Assembly (NCBI RefSeq): GCF_041240605.1
Contig: NZ_CP162487.1
Span: 2,301,001 to 2,365,000, forward strand
Origin: Xanthomonas sp. DAR 80977
Lineage (GTDB): Bacteria > Pseudomonadota > Gammaproteobacteria > Xanthomonadales > Xanthomonadaceae
DNA: 64,000 nucleotides
Direction of reading: 5' to 3'
Within the stretch, counting starts at the first letter, position 1, and each line of letters opens with the position of its first letter. The position numbers were made by a program, and so were the translations under genes. A model generated the notes under the pieces. That model was not told the DNA's origin. It saw only the letters and a list, made by a program, of their open reading frames with translations, and searched no databases. Below are positions 35,317 through 43,284 of this stretch, in pieces.

Positions 35317-37392
35317 ATGGAAATCGGCCGTTTCGTTCTTGCCCGCCTTGCCGCAGTGCTGCTGTGCGCAGGTGTCGCGGCGCCTGCGCTGGCCAGTTCC
35401 GATGCCGGTTGCTCCTCCAGGCTGTTGCTGGATCTGGGCGATTACAGCGGCTGCCAGAACAGCGTCGCGCTTGCGCCGGGCAGCGACACCCGGGTCAATC
35501 TGCTGCTGTTGATGCGCGATGGCGCAGCGCCGGCGGTCGCGCCTGCCAGCCCGCTCGAAGCGGCGTTCACCTGGGAGGAAATGGTCCAGGCGCTGCAAGC
35601 GCCGGCGACCGATCAGGCCGCTGCCGCCGACGGAATGCTCGACGGCGAGGCGAACCGCTGCAACAGCCATGCGCGCGGCGGCAGCGAATTCAACGAAGCG
35701 CTGAACGCGAACGCGCGCGTGCCGTCGGCCGAAAAGACCCGCTTGGCCCAGGCGCGGCCGGCGCAGTGCCCTGACCAGGAAATCGCCGCGCCCGATGGCG
35801 TGGCGTCGGCGGCGGGCAGGGAATTCGCGCAGTACCTGCAGGCCGCCAGCGCGTTCTACGCCGGCGCCTTCGACGCATCCGCGCAAGGTTTCGATGGATT
35901 GGGCAAGGCGGCCGATCCCTGGATCCGCGAGACGGCGCGCTACATGCTGGGCCGGGTCGCGCTCAACGCGGCGCAGGTCGATGGCTTCGACGAATACGGC
36001 GTGCAGCGCGAGCCTGCGCAGTTCGACCAGGCCGCGTTGGCGCGCGCCGAGCAGGGCTTCGCCCAGTACCTGCACGACTATCCGCAGGGACGCTACGCCG
36101 CCTCGGCGCGCGGCCTGCTGCGTCGTGTGTACTGGCTCGGTGGCGACACGCAAGCGCTGGCCGCCGAATACGAGCGGCTGCTGCGCTTGCCGGCCGCGCA
36201 GCGCGGCCTGTCCGATGTGGAGCTGGCCCAGGAAATCGACAACAAGCTGCTCGCCAGCGCCGATCCCGCGACGCTGACCACGCCGCTGCTGCTGGCCGTG
36301 GCCGATCTCAAGGCGATGCGGGCGGGCGATGGCGGCGATGGCCACGGGCTGTCGCTGGCCGCGCTGGAGGCGCAGCGGCCGCGCTTTGCCGACGAGCCGG
36401 ACCTGTTCGCGCTGTTGCTGTCCAGCTACCAATACTACGTGGCCCGGTCGCCGGCGCAGGCGTTGCGCCTGCTGGATGCCGGCAAGGGAACGGCCAAGCG
36501 TGGCAGCGTGGCCTTCGCCGCGGCCATGCTCAAGGGCCTGGCGCTCGAGGACAGCGGCGCGCCGGCGTTGGCGGCCTACTGGCTGCGCCTGCTCGGCAAC
36601 GCCGAGCCTGGGGTGCAGCAACCGCTGGTGCAGCTGGCGCTGGCGCGACGCCTGGAGCGCGACCGTGCGCTCGACCAGGTGTTCGCAGCGGATTCTCCGA
36701 TCGTCGACCAGGACATCCGCGACCAGTTGCTGATCTACGCCGCCGGTGCCGAGCTGCTGCGCCGGCGCGCGACGGCGCCGGACGCGCCGGCGCACGAGCG
36801 GGAACTGGCCGCCTTCGTGCTGCTGTACAAGGAGCTCACGCGCGGCCAGGCCAAGGCCTTCCTGCAGGATCGCGTGCTGCTCGCCGACGTGCCGCACGAC
36901 AGCAGCGAGCCGCGGCGCGGGCCTTACTGGTTGCCGCAGTCGTCGGCGCCGGCGGCGGTGTTCTCCGGCACGTTCGAGCAGGGCGAGGATGCATGCCCGG
37001 CGATCGAGGCGATGGCCAGGACCCTGGCCGCTGCCCCGGCCGACGCGCATGCGCAGTTGTGCCTGGCGGATTTCGTCCGGGTCATGAACTGGGATCACCT
37101 TCCGATCAACCAGCCGCCGCCGGCCAGCGAACTCGGCGGGGCGCCTTCGCAGTTTCCCGGCGCCGCGTATGTCCGCTTGCCGGTCTACCAACGCATCATC
37201 GGCGATGCCCACGTGACCGCCGACGACAAGGCCTATGCGCTGTATCGCGCCATCTCCTGCTATGCGCCCAGCGGGTACAACGATTGCGGCGGCAAGGACG
37301 TGCCGGTGGCCGAGCGCAAGCGTTGGTTCCAGCGCCTGAAACGGGAGTTCCCGGCCTCGTCCTGGGCGCAGGACCTGAAGTACTACTGGTGA
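35317..37392 (+). CDS. Exported 691-residue repeat-helical protein, unknown function
   Basis: I do not recognise a named family with certainty. A classical signal peptide (FVLARLAAVLLCAGVAAPALA) is followed by the mature start SSDAGCSS. From ~165 to the end the protein is alpha-helical with TPR/YfiO-like units (ARYMLGRVALNAAQ, GFAQYLHDYPQGRYAASARGLLRRVYWLGGD). It ends in a WFQRLKREFPASSWAQDLKYYW repeat, where pairs of helices close with YPxxxxA-like turns. Five to seven cysteines occur, several near YAPSGYNDCGG. Translation is coupled to the DUF3142-type gene (four-base overlap, GTGA), so the two probably act together in the periplasm. The start is chosen at the signal peptide. Confidence 0.72.
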   Translation: MEIGRFVLARLAAVLLCAGVAAPALASSDAGCSSRLLLDLGDYSGCQNSVALAPGSDTRVNLLLLMRDGAAPAVAPASPLEAAFTWEEMVQALQAPATDQAAAADGMLDGEANRCNSHARGGSEFNEALNANARVPSAEKTRLAQARPAQCPDQEIAAPDGVASAAGREFAQYLQAASAFYAGAFDASAQGFDGLGKAADPWIRETARYMLGRVALNAAQVDGFDEYGVQREPAQFDQAALARAEQGFAQYLHDYPQGRYAASARGLLRRVYWLGGDTQALAAEYERLLRLPAAQRGLSDVELAQEIDNKLLASADPATLTTPLLLAVADLKAMRAGDGGDGHGLSLAALEAQRPRFADEPDLFALLLSSYQYYVARSPAQALRLLDAGKGTAKRGSVAFAAAMLKGLALEDSGAPALAAYWLRLLGNAEPGVQQPLVQLALARRLERDRALDQVFAADSPIVDQDIRDQLLIYAAGAELLRRRATAPDAPAHERELAAFVLLYKELTRGQAKAFLQDRVLLADVPHDSSEPRRGPYWLPQSSAPAAVFSGTFEQGEDACPAIEAMARTLAAAPADAHAQLCLADFVRVMNWDHLPINQPPPASELGGAPSQFPGAAYVRLPVYQRIIGDAHVTADDKAYALYRAISCYAPSGYNDCGGKDVPVAERKRWFQRLKREFPASSWAQDLKYYW

Positions 37393-38108
37393 ACGCTCGC
37401 AGGTTCGGGCGCTGCGCCTTGCTGCTGGCGCTGTGCGTGACGATCGGCACGTCCATCGCCGCGCCGGTGGATGCGCGCCGCCACGATGCGTTCTGGCTGT
37501 GGGCGGGAGTGCGGCCGCAGCCGGTGCTGGCCAATGCCCGCCGCGTCTACCTGCTGCAGGCCGAGGTGCCGTTGGCCGCCGGTGCGCCGGCGCGCTTGGT
37601 GGCGCAACGTGCCGCGCTGCCGCAGCTGCGCCACTGCCAGGTGTGGATGGTGCTGCGGGTGGAGCGCATCGACTGGACGCCCGCATTGTTCGAAGCGGTG
37701 CTGGTGCAGTTGCAGCGCTGGCGCGCGGCCGGCAACGACGTGGCCGGCCTGCAGATCGATTTCGACGCCGGCACCCGCCACCTCGAGCAGTACCTGGCGT
37801 TCCTGCGCACGCTGCGCGCGCGCTTGCCGGCCGACTACCAGCTCGGCATCACCGGCCTGCTGGACTGGAGCGTCAACGGCCGCGCCGAGACGCTGGCCGG
37901 ATTGCGCGGCGTGGTCGACGAGGTGGTGCTGCAGATCTACCAGGGACGCGCGGTGATCCCCGACTATCCGGTCTATGTCGCCCGGCTCGGCAGGCTGCAG
38001 GTGCCGTTCCGCATCGGCCTGCTGCAGGATGGCGATTGGCAGCCGCCGCAGGGCCTGGAGGACAATCCGTCGTTCCGCGGCTACGTGGTGTTCCTGCGCA
38101 ATCGTTGA
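37389..38108 (+). CDS. Exported DUF3142-type protein
   Basis: 239 residues starting with GTG inside the stop of the previous gene. An N-terminal hydrophobic signal (CALLLALCVTIGTSIAA) is followed by DAFWLWAGVRPQP. The centre has strand-helix repeats suggestive of a TIM-barrel glycoside-hydrolase-like fold: VWMVLRVERIDW, GLQIDFDAGTRHLEQYLAFLRTLRARLP and YQLGITGLLDWSV, then VVDEVVLQIYQGR. This pattern is that of DUF3142. The aspartates in DFD sit where barrel enzymes place catalytic residues, but no activity is known. The family assignment is from memory of its motifs and is moderately sure. Confidence 0.72.
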   Translation: MNARRFGRCALLLALCVTIGTSIAAPVDARRHDAFWLWAGVRPQPVLANARRVYLLQAEVPLAAGAPARLVAQRAALPQLRHCQVWMVLRVERIDWTPALFEAVLVQLQRWRAAGNDVAGLQIDFDAGTRHLEQYLAFLRTLRARLPADYQLGITGLLDWSVNGRAETLAGLRGVVDEVVLQIYQGRAVIPDYPVYVARLGRLQVPFRIGLLQDGDWQPPQGLEDNPSFRGYVVFLRNR

Positions 38109-38154
38109 GCGGGCCGGCGCTCCGCCATCGGCTGCCGCGGCCTAGAATGTGCGG

Positions 38155-39063
38155 ATGAACGCATCCACCGCCAGCCATCTTCTCCACGGCCGCCGCCAGC
38201 GTCCGGATGGACCTTCGCCGATCGACGTGATCTCGGTGCAGTCGCAATTGGTCTACGGCCACGCCGGCAACAGCGCGGCGGTACCGCCGCTGCGCGCGCT
38301 GGGCCTGCGCGTGGCCGAGATTCCGACCACCTTGCTCAGCAATGCGCCGTTCTACGCCACGCTGCGCGGCAAGGTGCTGCCGTCGGACTGGTTCGCCGAC
38401 CTGCTGCTCGGCGCCAGCGAACGCGGCCTGCCGCAGCGTGCGCGCATGCTGGTGTCCGGCTATTTCGGCAGCGTCGGCAACGGCGCTGCGTTCGCCGACT
38501 GGCTCGACGCCACGCTGCCGCAGTGCCCGTCGCTGCGCTATTGCCTGGATCCGGTGATCGGCGATACGCATACCGGGCCCTATGTCGAGCCGGGGCTGGA
38601 GACGGTGTTCGCCGAACGCCTGCTGCCGCATGCGTGGCTGGTCACGCCGAACGCGTTCGAACTCGGCCGCCTGACCGGGATGCCGGCGCTGGCCCAGGAC
38701 GACGCCATCGCCGCGGCGCGCGCGTTGCTGGCGCGCGGGCCGCAGTGGGTGCTGGCGCACAGCGTCGGTGGCGACGAAGGGCAACTGCTGACGCTGGCGG
38801 TGAGCCGCGAGGCGGTCTATCGCTGGCGCTCGCCGCTGTTGCCGGTGGACGTGGCCGGCACCGGCGACGTGCTGATGGCGTTGCTGGTCGCGTTCCTGTT
38901 GCGCGGCGATGCGTTCGAACTGGCGATCGGCCGCGCCATCGCCGGCGTGCACGCGGCACTGGAAGCGACCCTGGCCGCGGACTACGAGGAACTGGACGTG
39001 CTCGCCGCCGCGCCGGCGGCGCTGGCCACGCCGCTGCGCTTCGCCGCCGAGCGCCTGGCGTGA
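38155..39063 (+). CDS. pdxY: Pyridoxal kinase PdxY
   Basis: A 302-residue ribokinase-fold enzyme that phosphorylates pyridoxal in the vitamin B6 salvage pathway. The family features are VQSQLVYGHAGNSAAVPPLR near the N-terminus, LVSGYFGS, the metal/phosphate region DPVIGDTHTGPYV, TPNAFELGRLTG, and the anion-hole motif GTGD with catalytic Asp238. The N-terminus is ~20 residues longer than E. coli PdxY. The start at 38155 follows a possible GTG at 38149. Its stop overlaps the GTG start of tyrA by four bases, an unusual pairing of B6 salvage with tyrosine synthesis. Confidence 0.92.
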   Translation: MNASTASHLLHGRRQRPDGPSPIDVISVQSQLVYGHAGNSAAVPPLRALGLRVAEIPTTLLSNAPFYATLRGKVLPSDWFADLLLGASERGLPQRARMLVSGYFGSVGNGAAFADWLDATLPQCPSLRYCLDPVIGDTHTGPYVEPGLETVFAERLLPHAWLVTPNAFELGRLTGMPALAQDDAIAAARALLARGPQWVLAHSVGGDEGQLLTLAVSREAVYRWRSPLLPVDVAGTGDVLMALLVAFLLRGDAFELAIGRAIAGVHAALEATLAADYEELDVLAAAPAALATPLRFAAERLA

Positions 39064-40172
39064 GCCTGCGCCCGGTTGTCGGCATCGTCGGCAGCGCCGG
39101 CGCCTATGGCCGCTGGCTGGGCCGGTTCTTCCGCGAGCGCATGCAGCTGGAAGTCGTCGGCCACGACCCGGCCGATCCGCAGTCGCTGGACCCGGATGCC
39201 TTGCTGCAGCGCGCGCAGGTACTGATCTTTTCCGCGCCGATCCGGCACACGCCGGCGTTGATCGGCGACTACGTGCGCCGCGCCGCCGGCCGCGAACGCG
39301 AACAACTGTGGCTGGACGTGACCTCGGTCAAGCGCGAACCGGTGGCGGCGATGCTGGCCTCGCAGGCGGAGGTGGCCGGCCTGCACCCGATGACCGCGCC
39401 GCCCAAGTCGCCGACGCTGAAGGGCCGCGTGCTGGTGGTGTGCGAGGCGCGGCTGTCGCGCTGGAGCGAGTGGTTGCAGCAATTGTGCACGGCGCTGGAG
39501 GCCGAATGCGTGCGCAGCACGCCCGACCACCACGACCGGGTCATGGCGCTGGTGCAGGCGATGGTGCATGCCAGCCACCTGGCCCAGGCCGGCGTGCTGC
39601 GCGAGCATGCATCCACGCTGGGATCGCTGGAGGCGCTGATGCCGTATCGTTCGGCCTCGTTCGAACTGGATACCGCGATCATCGCGCGCATCCTGGCGCT
39701 GAACCCGGCGATCTACGAGGACATCCAGTTCGGCAATCCGCACGTCGGCGGCGTGCTCGACGGCCTGATCGCGCAGCTGACGCGGTTGCGCGATCAGGTA
39801 GGCCGTGGCGACGACGCGGCGCGCGCGCAGTTCCGCGCCGATTTCCTCGACGCCAATCGCCAGGCGGCGGGCGAGGCCGCGATCGCGCACGGCAACTACA
39901 GCTACGAGCGGGTCGGCTACCTGCTCGCCGATCTGACCGAGCAGCTGACCCTCAGCGTGTATCTGCCCGAGGACCGCGCCGGTTCGCTGCGCGCCTTGCT
40001 GTACGTGTTCGAGCGCCATGGCGTCAGCCTGGCCTCGATCCACTCCTCGCGCACGCCGGCCGGGGAGCTGCATTTCCGCATCGGTTTCGATCCGGCCACC
40101 GTCGCGGCGGCGTTGGACGCGGCCGCCGCGGAGATCGACGCCAGCGGCATCGGCCGGGTGTTGCCGCGCTAG
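39060..40172 (+). CDS. tyrA: Prephenate/arogenate dehydrogenase with ACT domain
   Basis: A 370-residue enzyme of tyrosine synthesis that oxidatively decarboxylates prephenate (or arogenate). The Rossmann start reads VVGIVGSAGAYGRWLG; DVTSVKREP and GLHPMTAP carry substrate-binding residues, including the catalytic histidine. The helical dimer domain follows. Residues ~295-365 form an ACT domain (LTLSVYLPEDRAGSLRALLYVFERHGVSLASIHS) that likely mediates feedback by tyrosine. There is no chorismate mutase domain. The GTG at 39060 overlaps the pdxY stop, so it is coupled to the kinase. A PLP-dependent transaminase usually acts in the same pathway, a possible reason for the B6 link. Confidence 0.92.
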   Translation: MSLRPVVGIVGSAGAYGRWLGRFFRERMQLEVVGHDPADPQSLDPDALLQRAQVLIFSAPIRHTPALIGDYVRRAAGREREQLWLDVTSVKREPVAAMLASQAEVAGLHPMTAPPKSPTLKGRVLVVCEARLSRWSEWLQQLCTALEAECVRSTPDHHDRVMALVQAMVHASHLAQAGVLREHASTLGSLEALMPYRSASFELDTAIIARILALNPAIYEDIQFGNPHVGGVLDGLIAQLTRLRDQVGRGDDAARAQFRADFLDANRQAAGEAAIAHGNYSYERVGYLLADLTEQLTLSVYLPEDRAGSLRALLYVFERHGVSLASIHSSRTPAGELHFRIGFDPATVAAALDAAAAEIDASGIGRVLPR

Positions 40173-40194
40173 CCAGCGGCGTTGCGTCCGGCTT

Positions 40195-40285
40195 CTGTAG
40201 GAGCGGCTTCAGCCGCGACCGGGGCGTTATCGATCACGCATGTCCTATAACGTAACGCCCGTCGCGGCCGAAGCCGCTCCTACAG
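40195..40285. repeat. REP (SMAG-like) dimer
   Basis: CTGTAGGAGCGGCTTCAGCC... begins at 40195 and its near-perfect inverse ends with CTACAG at 40285. Each half contains GCGGCT-TC-AGCCGC. The ~300-base stretch 40173-40469 holds this and no gene; it may end tyrA transcription. Confidence 0.85.
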
Positions 40286-40469
40286 GGGCAGCATCGGCCG
40301 CGATCGGAGCGCTTCATCCACAGGCAGTGTGGATGGAATGCGCGCAAACATGTGGATAAGTGTCTGCGCGCCTTGCGGGGCGGGCGTGTCAAGAGGCTTG
40401 GTCAATAATTGACCACGTGCGCCGCGCGCGTGCTGCGCAGGAAGCCGGCACGGCATCGCGCCTGCGCGT

Positions 40470-40682
40470 TCACACCGCGGTCAGGGTCAGCTCGCCGCCG
40501 GTGGTGGTGAACTGCTGGCCGCGGCGGATCAGCTTGCGGCCATCCGCGAGTTCGTAGCGCAGCGCCGGTGCGGAGGACGCATCGTGCTGCGCCTGCTGCT
40601 GATGCTGCGCTTCGTCCTGGAACTCGGTGATCAGATAGGCCTCGCCGTCGGGGCCGAGGGCGGGCAGTTGGCGAAAGGACAT
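40470..40682 (-). CDS. Small hypothetical protein, 70 residues
   Basis: I do not recognise the family. It reads MSFRQLPALGPDGEAYLITEFQ, then a Gln/His/Ala-rich bend, then LRYELADGRKLIRRGQQF and ELTLTAV, a likely small beta-sheet domain with no membrane segment. A good ribosome site (AGGAG seven bases before the ATG) supports expression. It lies 128 bases downstream of the ABC exporter stop, on the same strand, and could be co-transcribed. Function unknown. Confidence 0.65.
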   Translation of the reverse strand: MSFRQLPALGPDGEAYLITEFQDEAQHQQQAQHDASSAPALRYELADGRKLIRRGQQFTTTGGELTLTAV

Positions 40683-40810
40683 GACGTGTCTCCTGTCGAA
40701 TGCGACTCATCGAACCGGGTTGCGCCGCGCGCGAGGCCGGCGCCGGTGCGCCGCGGCTGCTGCATGGGGCGCAGCGGGACCGTAGTCCCGCCAACGTTAG
40801 CGCGGTGTGC

Positions 40811-42577
40811 TCAGTCGATGAATTGCAGCCGCGCCAGTTCCGCGTACAGGCCGCCCTGCGCCAGCAGTTCGGCATGGGTGCCCTGGGCGACGATGCGGCC
40901 ATGGTCCATCACCACGATGCGGTCGGCCTTGAGCACGGTCGCCAGGCGGTGCGCGATCACCAGGGTGGTGCGCCCGTCCATCAGCCGTTCCAGCGCCTGC
41001 TGCACCGCATGTTCGCTCTGCGCGTCGAGCGCGCTGGTGGCCTCGTCCAGCAGCAGGATCGGCGCGTCCTTGAGCAGCGCGCGGGCGATGGCGATGCGCT
41101 GCTGCTGGCCGCCGGACAGGCGCGCGCCGCGTTCGCCCAGCTCGCTGGCGTAGCCGTCCGGCAACTGGCGGATGAACGTATCGGCTTCGGCCGCGCGCGC
41201 CGCGGCCTCGACCTCGGCGTCGCTGGCCTCGAGCCGGCCGTAGCGGATGTTGTCGGCGGCGCTGGCCGCGAACAGGGTCGGATGCTGCGGCACCAGGCCG
41301 ATGCCTTCGCGCAGCTGCGCCGGGTCCAGTTCGCGCAGGTCGGTGCCGTCCACCCGCACGCCCCCCGATTGCGGATCGTGGAAGCGCAGCAGCAGCGACA
41401 GCACGGTGCTCTTGCCGGCGCCGGAGGGGCCGACCAGGGCCACGCTCTCGCCGGGCCGCACGTGCAGGTCGAAGCCGTCCAGCGCCGGATGGTCGGGGCG
41501 CTGCGGATAACGGAACACCACGTTGTCGAAACGCACCTCGCCGCGCAGCGGCTGCGGCAGCGCGCGCGGCTGTGCCGGCGCCACCACCTCGGGGCGTTCG
41601 GCGAACAGCTCGGCGATGCGGCCCATGCCGCCGGCCGCGCGCTGCAGGTCGTTCCAGACTTCGGCCAGCGAGGCCACCGAGCCGCCGCCGAACATCGCAT
41701 ACAGCACGAACTGGCCGAGCGCGCCGGCGCTCAACTCGCCGGCCGCCACTTCGTGCGCGCCGGACCACAGCACCAGCACGATCGCGCCGAACACCAGCAC
41801 GATCGCCACCGCGGTGATCAGTGCCTGCGCGCCGACCCGGCGCCGCGCCACGTCCACCGACAGCGCCAGCGCCTGGCCGAAGCGGCCGCGCTCGTAAGGC
41901 TCGCGCGCATGCGCCTGTACCGTGCGCACCGCGCCCAGGGTTTCGGCGGCCAGGGTGTTGGCGTCGGCGACGCGGTCCTGGCTGGCGCGCGAGATCTTCT
42001 GCAGGCGGCGCGCGCCGAGCACGATCGGCAACACCGCCAGCGGGATGCCGAGCAGCGCATAGGCGGCCAGGTGCGGGCTGGTCACGAACAGCATCACGAT
42101 GCTGCCGATCACCGTCACCGTGCTGCGCAGCGCCACCGACATGGTGCTGCCGATCACCCCGCGCAGCAGTTCGCTGTCGGCCGACAGCCGCGACACCAGT
42201 TCGCCGCTGCGGTTGCGGTCGTGGAAGCCGGCGTGCAGGCCGATCAGGTGCGCGTACAGGCGCCCGCGCAGGTCGGCGACGACCTTCTCGCCCAGCAGGG
42301 ACACGAAGTAGAAGCGCAGCGCGGTGGCGATCGCCAGCACCACCGCCACCGCGAACAGCAGCGCGAAGGACTGGTTGATCCTGCCGCCGTCGCTGAAGCC
42401 GTGGTCGATCATCTGCCGGACCGCGACCGGCAGGCTCAGCGTCGCGCTCGAGGACACCGCCAGCGCCAGCAGCCAGGCGCCGAACAGGCCGCGCTGGCGC
42501 TGCACGAACGGCCACAAGGTGCGCAGGCTGCCGAGTTTGCGCAGCGACTTGGCCTGGTCGGCCGACGGATCGTTCAT
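40811..42577 (-). CDS. MsbA-like ABC exporter (fused membrane and ATPase domains)
   Basis: A 588-residue half-transporter that would work as a homodimer in the inner membrane. Residues ~25-320 have six membrane helices (LFGAWLLALAVSSSATLSLP, ALLFAVAVVLAIATALRFYF and others) with the ABC transmembrane domain coupling region. The ATPase domain from ~345 has Walker A GPSGAGKST, the Q-loop in LVPQHPTLF, the signature LSGGQQQR, Walker B ILLLDEATSALD, and the H-loop IAHR. It resembles lipid/peptide and multidrug exporters; the substrate is unknown. The start overlaps the stop of the YigZ gene by four bases, so they are coupled. Confidence 0.93.
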   Translation of the reverse strand: MNDPSADQAKSLRKLGSLRTLWPFVQRQRGLFGAWLLALAVSSSATLSLPVAVRQMIDHGFSDGGRINQSFALLFAVAVVLAIATALRFYFVSLLGEKVVADLRGRLYAHLIGLHAGFHDRNRSGELVSRLSADSELLRGVIGSTMSVALRSTVTVIGSIVMLFVTSPHLAAYALLGIPLAVLPIVLGARRLQKISRASQDRVADANTLAAETLGAVRTVQAHAREPYERGRFGQALALSVDVARRRVGAQALITAVAIVLVFGAIVLVLWSGAHEVAAGELSAGALGQFVLYAMFGGGSVASLAEVWNDLQRAAGGMGRIAELFAERPEVVAPAQPRALPQPLRGEVRFDNVVFRYPQRPDHPALDGFDLHVRPGESVALVGPSGAGKSTVLSLLLRFHDPQSGGVRVDGTDLRELDPAQLREGIGLVPQHPTLFAASAADNIRYGRLEASDAEVEAAARAAEADTFIRQLPDGYASELGERGARLSGGQQQRIAIARALLKDAPILLLDEATSALDAQSEHAVQQALERLMDGRTTLVIAHRLATVLKADRIVVMDHGRIVAQGTHAELLAQGGLYAELARLQFID

Positions 42578-43176
42578 GCGGGGGAGATTTCCGAACAGCG
42601 GACCCTGTTCCGTGTGGCGTCGCGCAGCCGTGTTTTCAAGGCGTCCACGCGATCGCTGGGCAGGCGCAGGCGCAGTTCGGCGCCCTCGGCGTCGAAGCGT
42701 TCATCGAGTTTCTCGGCGGCGCAGGCGCCCAGCGCCGCATGCACCGCGCCCAGATCGTCGAAGCCGCAGTGCAGGGTGAGCAGGCTCAAGGCCAGCAACG
42801 GTTGCCGCGGCGCCAGCCGCAGGCATTCGGCGGCGGTACCGCCGTAGGCGCGGACCAGGCCGCCGGCACCGAGCTTGATGCCGCCGTACCAGCGCGTGAC
42901 CACCACCACCACGCGGTCGAACCCCTGGCCGTCGATCGCCGCCAGGATCGGGCGGCCGGCGGTGCCGGCCGGTTCGCCATCGTCGCTGGAGCGGTAGTCG
43001 TCGCCGTGGCGGTAGGCCCAGCAGTTGTGGGTGGCGTCGGCCACCGCGACCTGCTGCACGAACGCCAGCGCCGCGCCGGCGTCGGCGATCGGTGCCGCGT
43101 GGGCCAGGAAGCGGCTGTGCTTGATGTCCACGCTGTGGCTGACGGGATGGGGGAGCGTATCGGGCATCGGCGCCAT
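42574..43176 (-). CDS. yigZ: YigZ/IMPACT-family protein
   Basis: 200 residues. The UPF0029/IMPACT N-terminal domain has IKHSRFLAHAAP, THNCWAYRHGD and the signature SSDDGEPAGTAGRPIL, then VVVTRWYGGIKLGAGGLVRAYGG. The C-terminal domain (~135-200) is a ferredoxin-like fold typical of YigZ. The family is linked to translation or stress in eukaryotes (IMPACT), with no fixed bacterial role. The start could also be at 43167 (MPDTLPHP). It is the upstream partner of the ABC exporter, overlapping it by four bases. Confidence 0.9.
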   Translation of the reverse strand: MAPMPDTLPHPVSHSVDIKHSRFLAHAAPIADAGAALAFVQQVAVADATHNCWAYRHGDDYRSSDDGEPAGTAGRPILAAIDGQGFDRVVVVVTRWYGGIKLGAGGLVRAYGGTAAECLRLAPRQPLLALSLLTLHCGFDDLGAVHAALGACAAEKLDERFDAEGAELRLRLPSDRVDALKTRLRDATRNRVRCSEISPA

Positions 43177-43284
43177 TCTAGACGAGGCGCCGCGGCGGCC
43201 CGCCGGTGCGGCGCGTTCGCAGGCGCGGCGGGCGCCGTGGGGTGCGGGTGGATGGCGCTGCTGCGCGCGAACGCGCTCGTGCGC

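Noticed and set aside
34165..37686. A 1173-codon minus-strand frame across dnaJ and the 691-residue gene
   Set aside because: Antisense shadow of two real genes; no recognisable domain, repetitive basic composition.
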